From: an uncultured Salinimicrobium sp.
GTDB taxonomy: Bacteria; Bacteroidota; Bacteroidia; Flavobacteriales; Flavobacteriaceae
Direction of reading: 5' to 3'
Length of the DNA: 11,220 nucleotides
Assembly: GCA_946887025.1 (NCBI GenBank)
Contig: CAMPJY010000089.1
Location: forward strand, 1-11,220
The position numbers and the translations under genes are program-made. Each line of letters starts with the position of its first letter. Within the stretch, counting starts at the first letter, position 1. The notes beneath the pieces were generated by a model. That model was not told where the DNA came from. It did not search any database and saw only the letters and a program-made list of their open reading frames with translations. Shown here in pieces: positions 6,675 through 11,220 of the stretch.

Positions 6675-6941
6675 TCATTCCTTGTCGTCGTCATACCTGA
6701 ATATGAGGTAAAGCATGAGGCTGTTCAGCAAAAGGGCAGTTCCGTTCGTGGCGATTATTGGGAAATCGTTTTTAATGATCCCGTACACGACCCATAGGGC
6801 GAGGCCTGTTACCAGTACGAAGAACATCCCCGGAGAAACATCTTCCACCTCCTTTGTCTTCCAGGCTTTCAAAAGCTGAGGCACTACAGCAGCTGTCGTG
6901 CAGATTCCTGCTACCAGCCCTAGAATATTGGTCCAATCCAA
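6675..6941 (-). CDS. SemiSWEET-type small sugar transporter
   Basis: This 88-residue protein has three predicted membrane helices (about 5-24, 38-56 and 61-82), exactly one MtN3/saliva/PQ-loop unit. The PQ motif is at 21-22, in VVPQLLKAWKTK, and W50 and N66 lie where this family has its substrate-facing Trp and Asn. Bacterial SemiSWEETs work as homodimers that let sugars cross the inner membrane down their gradient; the sugar here is unknown. The reading frame has no ATG at its start: the frame is closed by a TAA 27 bases upstream, and TTG at 6941 is the best start because helix 1 begins directly after it. No Shine-Dalgarno is visible. It lies between the SDR gene (94-base gap) and the YqcI/YcgG gene (141-base gap), so joint transcription is possible but not shown. 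Confidence 0.9.
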   Translation of the reverse strand: MDWTNILGLVAGICTTAAVVPQLLKAWKTKEVEDVSPGMFFVLVTGLALWVVYGIIKNDFPIIATNGTALLLNSLMLYLIFRYDDDKE

Positions 6942-7035
6942 ATTATGTGGTTTAGAGGTTTGGGGATTTTAGTTGTTCTTTTTTGTTTTTGGGTTTCTGG
7001 TGTTTTTCCAGAATTAAATCCGTTCTGACGCTGTT

Positions 7036-7884
7036 TTAGCCGCCAATCATTTCGCCTCCGTTTACATGCATTACCTGTCCCGTCATATAGCTGCTGTCCT
7101 CACAAGCCAGATACACATATGCAGGAGCCACCTCACTTGGCTGGCCTGCCCGACCCATGGGTACGTCCTGTCCGAATTTGGTCACATCGTCAAAGGTGGC
7201 GGGGATCAGCGGAGTCCAAATGGGTCCCGGAGCCACTCCATTGACCCTGATCTTTTTCTTGGCCAGCATGGAGGAAAGGGAACGCGTAAAAGCGGTGATG
7301 GCTCCCTTGGTGCTCGAATAATCAAGTAAATGACTGCTGCCACGGTAGGCGGTAACGGAAGTGGTGTTGATAATGCAGTCTCCTTCCTTCAGGTGGTTGA
7401 GGGCTTCCTGAACCGTATAGAAATATGGATAAATATTTGTTTCAAAAGTCGTCTTCAGCTGCTCCTGTGAAATTTCCTGAGGAGAATTTTTCGGAAACTG
7501 CATGGCGGCGTTATTCACCAGGATATTCAGGCCGCCAAGTTTCTTCACGGTTTCCTTCACCACCTTTTTACAAAATGCCTCCTCCTTCAGGTCCCCTTCG
7601 AGCAACAGACATTCCTGCCCGGCTTCCTCCACCATTGCTTTTGTTTTCTCCGCATCCTCATCCTCGGCGAGATAGACTATGGCCACCTTGGCCCCTTCTT
7701 TGGCAAAATGTACAGCGACGCTGCGGCCTATTCCGCTGTCCCCTCCTGTGATTAGGGCGACTTTGCCTTCCAGTTTGCCGCTGCCTTTATAGTTTTTTCT
7801 GATGATCTCCGGCTCCGGGTGCATCTTCTCCTGCTTTCCCGGTTGTGATTGCTTCTGATCCGGAAATTTCTTCGGCTTGCTCAT
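7036..7884 (-). CDS. SDR-family oxidoreductase (general-stress YdaD/YhdF-like)
   Basis: This 282-residue short-chain dehydrogenase has the full classical set: the cofactor glycine motif TGGDSGIG (46-53), D98 at the adenine pocket, NNAA (124-127), and catalytic Ser176, Tyr189 and Lys193 (YSSTK), followed by PGPIWTPL (219-226). It uses NAD(P)H, with an unknown alcohol or carbonyl substrate. The hydrophilic 40-residue N-terminal extension, rich in Lys, Pro and Gln, is typical of the subgroup that includes Bacillus general-stress proteins such as YdaD. The ATG at 7884 is preceded by a purine-rich GAAGGAAAAG that can serve as ribosome binding site. The gene is divergent from the flavoprotein gene, with 172 bases of shared upstream DNA. 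A role in osmotic or oxidative stress is inferred from family members only. Confidence 0.92.
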   Translation of the reverse strand: MSKPKKFPDQKQSQPGKQEKMHPEPEIIRKNYKGSGKLEGKVALITGGDSGIGRSVAVHFAKEGAKVAIVYLAEDEDAEKTKAMVEEAGQECLLLEGDLKEEAFCKKVVKETVKKLGGLNILVNNAAMQFPKNSPQEISQEQLKTTFETNIYPYFYTVQEALNHLKEGDCIINTTSVTAYRGSSHLLDYSSTKGAITAFTRSLSSMLAKKKIRVNGVAPGPIWTPLIPATFDDVTKFGQDVPMGRAGQPSEVAPAYVYLACEDSSYMTGQVMHVNGGEMIGG

Positions 7885-8015
7885 ATGCTTCTTTTCCTTC
7901 TAAATTAGAAAACAGGCCTGAGGTTCAGTTCCGTTTAAGAAAGATTTAGCTTGATATTTAACAAAGCAGAAAAACCAGTTTCCCCACTTTCAAGCCGTAA
8001 GGCAATAAAAATAAA

Positions 8016-8023
8016 TACCTTTG
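8016..8023 (+). promoter_or_regulatory. -7 promoter element before the flavoprotein gene
   Basis: TACCTTTG is an exact TAnnTTTG match. Transcription would start near 8030, leaving about 27 leader bases that include the ribosome binding site at 8045-8052. No good -33 TTG is seen at the usual distance. The box covers the possible TTG start at 8021, which argues against that start. Confidence 0.55.
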
Positions 8024-8056
8024 CGCCTGAAAAGACTAACGGGCAAAGGAGAAAAA

Positions 8057-9301
8057 ATGACAGAACAGGATATTCTGATAATCGGCGGCGGGGCAGCCGG
8101 ATTTTTTACGGCGATAAATGCCGCCGAAATGAATCCTGCAGCCAGGATAAGTATTCTGGAAAGGGGGAATGAGGTGCTGAATAAAGTGAAGATCTCCGGT
8201 GGCGGCAGGTGTAATGTCACCCATGCGGAATTTGATCCCAGACAGCTGACAAAGAATTATCCAAGGGGCGAAAAAGAACTTCGCGGGCCCTTCCATTCCT
8301 TTATGACGGGGGATACCATCGCCTGGTTTGAATCAAAGGGAGTGGAGCTGAAGATCGAAGAGGATGGACGGATGTTTCCCGAAAGTAACTCTTCGCAGAC
8401 GATCATTGACTGTTTTCTTGAGGAAATTGAGCGGCTGGGAATTCAGCTTCTTAAAAAACATTCAGTTCAGGATATTTCGTGGGAGAATGGGAAGTGGAGA
8501 GTAAAAACAAAAACCTCCGATTTCACTGCCTTGAAACTGGTGATTGCCACAGGGAGTAATCCGAAAATATGGAACCTGCTGGAGAAGCTGGGCCATTCCA
8601 TAGTACCGCCTGTTCCATCGCTATTTACTTTTAATGTCAAGGATACCAGGATCAAAGATCTCCCCGGAGTGGCCACCCCGGCAAGCGTAAAGATCTTGGG
8701 TGAAAAACTGGAAACTGAAGGCCCTCTCCTCATAACCCACTGGGGGATGAGTGGCCCCGCCATTTTGAAATTGTCAGCCTGGGGTGCAAGGGAGCTGAGT
8801 GAATTGCCGGAATTTGAAATCCAGGTCAACTGGCTTTTGGACACAAGAGCTGAAGATGTAGTGTCTGAATTGAAGGACCTGAAACAGAAGTATCCGAAGC
8901 AGCAGATATTGAAATATTCCCAGCTTGGACTACCAAAACGCTTATGGCAGAACCTGATTTCCGCAACAGGGATTACTGACGATTTCCGCTGGGCCGATCT
9001 CAGCAATAAACAAATAGCAGAGATGGCAGAAGAACTGACTGCAGGGGTATTTAAAGTTCATGGAAAGAGTACTTTTAAAGAAGAGTTTGTCACCGCAGGG
9101 GGAGTGGATCTGAAGGAAGTGAACTTCAAGACTTTTGAGAGCAGGATTCATAAAAACCTATATTTTGCAGGAGAGGTGTTAAATATAGATGCCATCACGG
9201 GCGGTTTTAATTTCCAGAACGCCTGGACCGGAGGATACCTGGTGGCACGGGCTGTATCTGAGGATTTAAATTGTTTAGTCATAGTGCCAGCGGCACGTTA
9301 A
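8057..9301 (+). CDS. BaiN/YhiN/HI0933-family NAD(P)/FAD-dependent oxidoreductase
   Basis: The ATG at 8057 gives 414 residues and is chosen because AAAGGAGA (8045-8052) is correctly placed before it; the TTG at 8021 lies in the promoter box. Domains: an N-terminal dinucleotide-binding motif IGGGAAGF (9-16), the family motif KVKISGGGRCNVTH (43-56), THWGMSGPA (227-235) in the inserted barrel domain, and the C-terminal FAD motif FAGEVLNIDAITGGFNFQNAW (370-390). These are unambiguous for the HI0933/YhiN flavoproteins; BaiN of gut Clostridia is a proposed member in bile-acid reduction, but the usual substrate of the family is unknown. The protein is expected to be cytoplasmic. The last residues (about 402-414) look unlike the family end and are encoded inside a palindromic repeat element, suggesting that insertion of the repeat replaced the original stop codon. 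Confidence 0.93.
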   Translation: MTEQDILIIGGGAAGFFTAINAAEMNPAARISILERGNEVLNKVKISGGGRCNVTHAEFDPRQLTKNYPRGEKELRGPFHSFMTGDTIAWFESKGVELKIEEDGRMFPESNSSQTIIDCFLEEIERLGIQLLKKHSVQDISWENGKWRVKTKTSDFTALKLVIATGSNPKIWNLLEKLGHSIVPPVPSLFTFNVKDTRIKDLPGVATPASVKILGEKLETEGPLLITHWGMSGPAILKLSAWGARELSELPEFEIQVNWLLDTRAEDVVSELKDLKQKYPKQQILKYSQLGLPKRLWQNLISATGITDDFRWADLSNKQIAEMAEELTAGVFKVHGKSTFKEEFVTAGGVDLKEVNFKTFESRIHKNLYFAGEVLNIDAITGGFNFQNAWTGGYLVARAVSEDLNCLVIVPAAR

Positions 9302-9456
9302 TTTAATAGCCCCGGGTGGAGCCCCTCAGAGCTGTGTAGTGTGGGGTGCCTTTTCTACAAAGATTTGCTCTTCCAGGGCTTTTTTTGCCTCCAGAGGAGG
9401 GACATCTTTGTAGAAATTTACCTTCCACCACCTCCAGCTCCGTAGGAGCGGCACTT
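9271..9456. repeat. Palindrome-rich, REP-like multi-hairpin element
   Basis: Three short hairpins share one design, a 5-bp stem with a 3-base loop: GTGCC-AGC-GGCAC (9284-9296), CCTCC-AGA-GGAGG (9388-9400) and GCTCC-GTA-GGAGC (9437-9449). Between them, TTTCTACAAAGAT (9352-9364) is a perfect 13-base inverted repeat of ATCTTTGTAGAAA (9404-9416), enclosing a T-run. AGCGGCAC occurs in the same direction near both ends (9289-9296 and 9447-9454). The element fills the gap between two convergent genes and reaches into the last codons of the flavoprotein gene. It resembles REP/BIME-type non-autonomous repeats moved by TnpA-REP (RAYT) proteins; no transposase is present, and the copy number in the genome cannot be seen. 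It may also end transcription from both sides. The outer limits are approximate. Confidence 0.7.
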
Positions 9457-9462
9457 TTTCGA

Positions 9463-9939
9463 TTACATATTCAACCTCCAGATCTCAAAATTCAATACCA
9501 GCACGAAAAGCACCCATACTACATAGGGATACAGGAGGTAAGCGGCGGTGTCAGTCACGATCTTAAACCACTTTATGGTATAGAGGACGAGAATCAAAAG
9601 AGCCAATGCATTCAGCAACCCAAACATGGTGTTCTGCAGCCCGAAAAAGAAAATTGGCCAGGAAGCCGTCAATATAAGCTGAAAACCGAAATGATACAGG
9701 GCTACCTTTACCCATTTGTGATAAAATCCTTTGCTCCAAACAAGTCCTGCTGCAATTCCCATGAGGATATAACTGAAGGCCCATCCAATTCCAAAGGCCA
9801 ATTTGGAAGGTGTAAAAAATGGTTTTTCAAGGGCAGCGAACCAACCATTCATGGCGGCTTCAGTCGCTGCAGACGACAGGAAACCTATTAAAAGGCAAGC
9901 GGCTACGACAATCGAGCACCTTATCAGCTTTTTCTTCAT
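9463..9939 (-). CDS. tspO: TspO/MBR family membrane protein
   Basis: Starting at the ATG at 9939 this is a 158-residue protein, the usual TspO size; a GTG at 9957 would add only six residues. It has five predicted membrane helices. Family features are GWFAALEKPFFTPS (32-45), W53 and YILMGIAAGLVW (57-68) in helix 2, QLILTASWPIFFFG (87-100) in helix 3, LNALALLILVLY (109-120) and the end NFEIWRLN (150-157). TspO proteins bind porphyrins and sterol- or isoprenoid-like ligands and affect tetrapyrrole and carotenoid regulation or stress responses; the exact activity is debated. The gene is divergent from the diphosphomevalonate decarboxylase gene with a 92-base gap, so the two may share control. 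Confidence 0.93.
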   Translation of the reverse strand: MKKKLIRCSIVVAACLLIGFLSSAATEAAMNGWFAALEKPFFTPSKLAFGIGWAFSYILMGIAAGLVWSKGFYHKWVKVALYHFGFQLILTASWPIFFFGLQNTMFGLLNALALLILVLYTIKWFKIVTDTAAYLLYPYVVWVLFVLVLNFEIWRLNM

Positions 9940-10008
9940 TGTGGTCAGTTGGTCCACTAAATTAAGAATTTATTTGAATTGACTGTAAACCCCTTAAAAA
10001 GTAAAATT

Positions 10009-10016
10009 TATCTTTG
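10009..10016 (+). promoter_or_regulatory. -7 promoter element before the decarboxylase gene
   Basis: TATCTTTG matches TAnnTTTG exactly. Transcription would begin near 10023, only about nine bases before the ATG at 10032. The TTG start at 10014 would lie within the box and is excluded. No standard -33 TTG is found at 19-21 bases. Confidence 0.55.
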
Positions 10017-10031
10017 CCCAAATCCTTTTCA

Positions 10032-11117
10032 ATGACCACAGCCGATTTTGTTCCGACAGCTTATTCAAATGACCTTTCCCATGGGGAAGTGACCTGGCAG
10101 GCTCCTAGTAATATTGCTCTGGTAAAATATTGGGGCAAGAAGGTAAACCAAATCCCGGCGAACCCTTCCATCAGCTTTACGCTGGATTCCTGCCGTACTA
10201 CCTCAACCCTGAGCTTTCGGAAAAAAGAAAAGCAGGATTTAGAGTATGACTTCGAATTGTGGTTTGAGGACGTAAAAAAGGAATCCTTTCGCCCTAAAAT
10301 TGAACAGTTTTTCCAGAGGACAGAGCAGTACCTGCCATTTTTAAAGGATTACAGATTTATAATTAAAACTTCCAACAGCTTCCCTCACAGCAGCGGGATT
10401 GCCTCCTCGGCCAGCGGGATGAGTGCTCTGGCGCTTTGCCTTATGAGCCTTGAAAGAAAATTAAATCCTGATATGACGGAAGCACATTTCCTGAATAAGG
10501 CTTCTTTCCTGGCGCGTCTGGGGTCGGGGAGTGCTTGCAGAAGTATAGAAGGCGAACTGGTGGTCTGGGGAGCTCACAAAAATATTAATGGCAGCAGCGA
10601 CCTTTTTGGAACAAAATATCAAGGGGAAGTTCACGCTAATTTCCAAGACTTCCAGGATACCATCCTCCTGGTAGACAAGGGGGAAAAGCAGGTAAGCAGC
10701 AGCCTGGGGCACGACCTTATGAATGGGCATCCCTTTGCTGAAAAGAGGTTTCAGCAGGCGCACGAGAACATTATTAAACTAAAAAAGATATTTAAATCCG
10801 GGGATCTGGAGGAATTCGTTAAGGTTGTGGAGAGTGAGGCCCTTACCCTGCACGCTATGATGATGACGGGGCAGCCTTATTTTCTGCTGATGAAACCAAA
10901 CACTCTTGAAATCATTAACAGGATCATGGAATTCAGGAATTCCAGCGGCCTGAATCCCTGCTTCACCCTGGATGCCGGAGCCAATGTTCACCTGTTGTAT
11001 CCAGAAAACGAGAAATCAGCTGTTCAAAAATTCATTCAGGAAGAACTGTCGCAATTCTGCCAGAATGGGCAATATATTAACGATCGGGTAGGAAATGGGG
11101 CACGGGAATTGAATTAA
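10032..11117 (+). CDS. mvaD: Diphosphomevalonate decarboxylase (mevalonate pathway)
   Basis: From the ATG at 10032 the protein has 361 residues. It is a GHMP-kinase-fold enzyme: APSNIALVKYWGKK (24-37) with NPSISFTLD (44-52) forms the substrate region, FPHSSGIASSASG (117-129) is the ATP phosphate loop, RLGSGSACRS (162-171) carries the conserved Ser and Arg, and FTLDAGANVHLLYP (311-324) carries the likely catalytic Asp314. It converts mevalonate diphosphate plus ATP to isopentenyl diphosphate with loss of CO2, supplying isoprenoids such as menaquinone and carotenoids. Flavobacteria commonly use the mevalonate route. Related decarboxylases act on mevalonate phosphate or 3,5-bisphosphate, and the family in Bacteroidetes is often labelled for both, so the exact substrate is slightly open. 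Other mevalonate genes are not within the window but may follow downstream. Confidence 0.92.
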   Translation: MTTADFVPTAYSNDLSHGEVTWQAPSNIALVKYWGKKVNQIPANPSISFTLDSCRTTSTLSFRKKEKQDLEYDFELWFEDVKKESFRPKIEQFFQRTEQYLPFLKDYRFIIKTSNSFPHSSGIASSASGMSALALCLMSLERKLNPDMTEAHFLNKASFLARLGSGSACRSIEGELVVWGAHKNINGSSDLFGTKYQGEVHANFQDFQDTILLVDKGEKQVSSSLGHDLMNGHPFAEKRFQQAHENIIKLKKIFKSGDLEEFVKVVESEALTLHAMMMTGQPYFLLMKPNTLEIINRIMEFRNSSGLNPCFTLDAGANVHLLYPENEKSAVQKFIQEELSQFCQNGQYINDRVGNGARELN

Positions 11118-11154
11118 AGAAATTTCATTTCTAATCCCTATGTTGTTGAGGTAG

Positions 11155-11184
11155 TTGTGGTTTCAAAGAAGTGCCGTATATTTG
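11155..11184 (+). promoter_or_regulatory. Strong Bacteroidetes-type promoter at the right edge
   Basis: TTG (11155-11157), exactly 19 bases, then TATATTTG (11177-11184) fits the Bacteroidetes primary sigma consensus at both elements. Transcription should start near 11191 and read rightward. An ATG occupies the last three bases (11218-11220) and could be the start of the next gene, with a leader of about 27 bases and no clear Shine-Dalgarno. This also suggests that the gene after mvaD has its own promoter. Confidence 0.72.
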
Positions 11185-11220
11185 TAGCGTACAGCTAAAA
11201 ACTGACGCATTGAAATAATG

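Noticed and set aside
6995..7013. Hairpin TTCTGG-loop-CCAGAA after the SDR gene
   Set aside because: Only a 6-bp stem, and on the minus strand it is followed by an A-rich run instead of a T-run, so it is a poor terminator.
8467..9006. 179-codon minus-strand frame inside the flavoprotein gene
   Set aside because: It is fully antisense to a gene with clear family motifs, and its translation is Ser/Phe-rich in the manner of antisense reading.
9346..9891. 181-codon plus-strand frame over the repeat and tspO
   Set aside because: It begins in the palindromic repeat and runs antisense through tspO, and its translation resembles no protein family.
10014..10031. Upstream TTG start for mvaD
   Set aside because: It lies within the predicted -7 element, before the expected transcription start; the ATG at 10032 is a better start.
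11118..11132. AGAAAT-TTC-ATTTCT hairpin after mvaD
   Set aside because: The stem is short and A/T-rich with no T-run; too weak to call as a terminator.

Overview
The window looks like chromosomal DNA of a marine-type member of the Flavobacteriia (Bacteroidetes), perhaps near Gramella, Salegentibacter or Zunongwangia; this placement is an inference. The evidence is the Bacteroidetes-type promoter signature (TTG, 19 bases, TAnnTTTG at 11155-11184, and further TAnnTTTG -7 boxes before three genes), start sites mostly without a strong Shine-Dalgarno, a mevalonate-pathway decarboxylase, a ScyD/ScyE-type lipoprotein and a secreted S9 peptidase. No rRNA, tRNA, CRISPR array, transposase or phage gene is visible.

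Layout. 1-54: a 25-bp tandem repeat running off the left edge. 117-3449 (+): an exported ScyD/ScyE-like lipoprotein, then a secreted prolyl-oligopeptidase-family (S9) peptidase, separated by a strong hairpin. 3450-3858: a sparse gap with a possible 32-residue membrane peptide and a TerC promoter box. 3859-4590 (+): a TerC-family membrane protein, ending at a clear and probably bidirectional terminator. 4672-7884 (-): five genes transcribed leftward, in transcription order an SDR oxidoreductase, a SemiSWEET transporter, a YqcI/YcgG (DcsA/GntA-type) heme N-hydroxylase homologue, a PaiB-like FMN-binding split-barrel protein and a DUF1989 (urea carboxylase-associated) protein. The last three overlap one another and form a tight operon. 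8057-9301 (+): a BaiN/YhiN/HI0933-type flavoprotein, divergent from the SDR gene. 9271-9456: a palindrome-rich repeat element that also supplies the end of the flavoprotein gene. 9463-9939 (-): TspO. 10032-11117 (+): diphosphomevalonate decarboxylase. 11155-11184: a strong promoter for a gene that begins at the window edge.

Most genes are ordinary accessory or housekeeping functions. The most promising candidate for an undescribed system is the overlapping trio at 4672-6533. Its first member belongs to a family whose characterised enzymes hydroxylate guanidino nitrogens. Its last belongs to a family with characterised carboxyguanidine deiminases. The middle one has a flavin-binding fold also associated with polyamine control. 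Together they suggest a small pathway for oxidising or breaking down a guanidino, urea or polyamine-like compound. That is an inference from family membership and gene order and is not shown by the sequence itself. The second notable item is the multi-hairpin repeat at 9271-9456.
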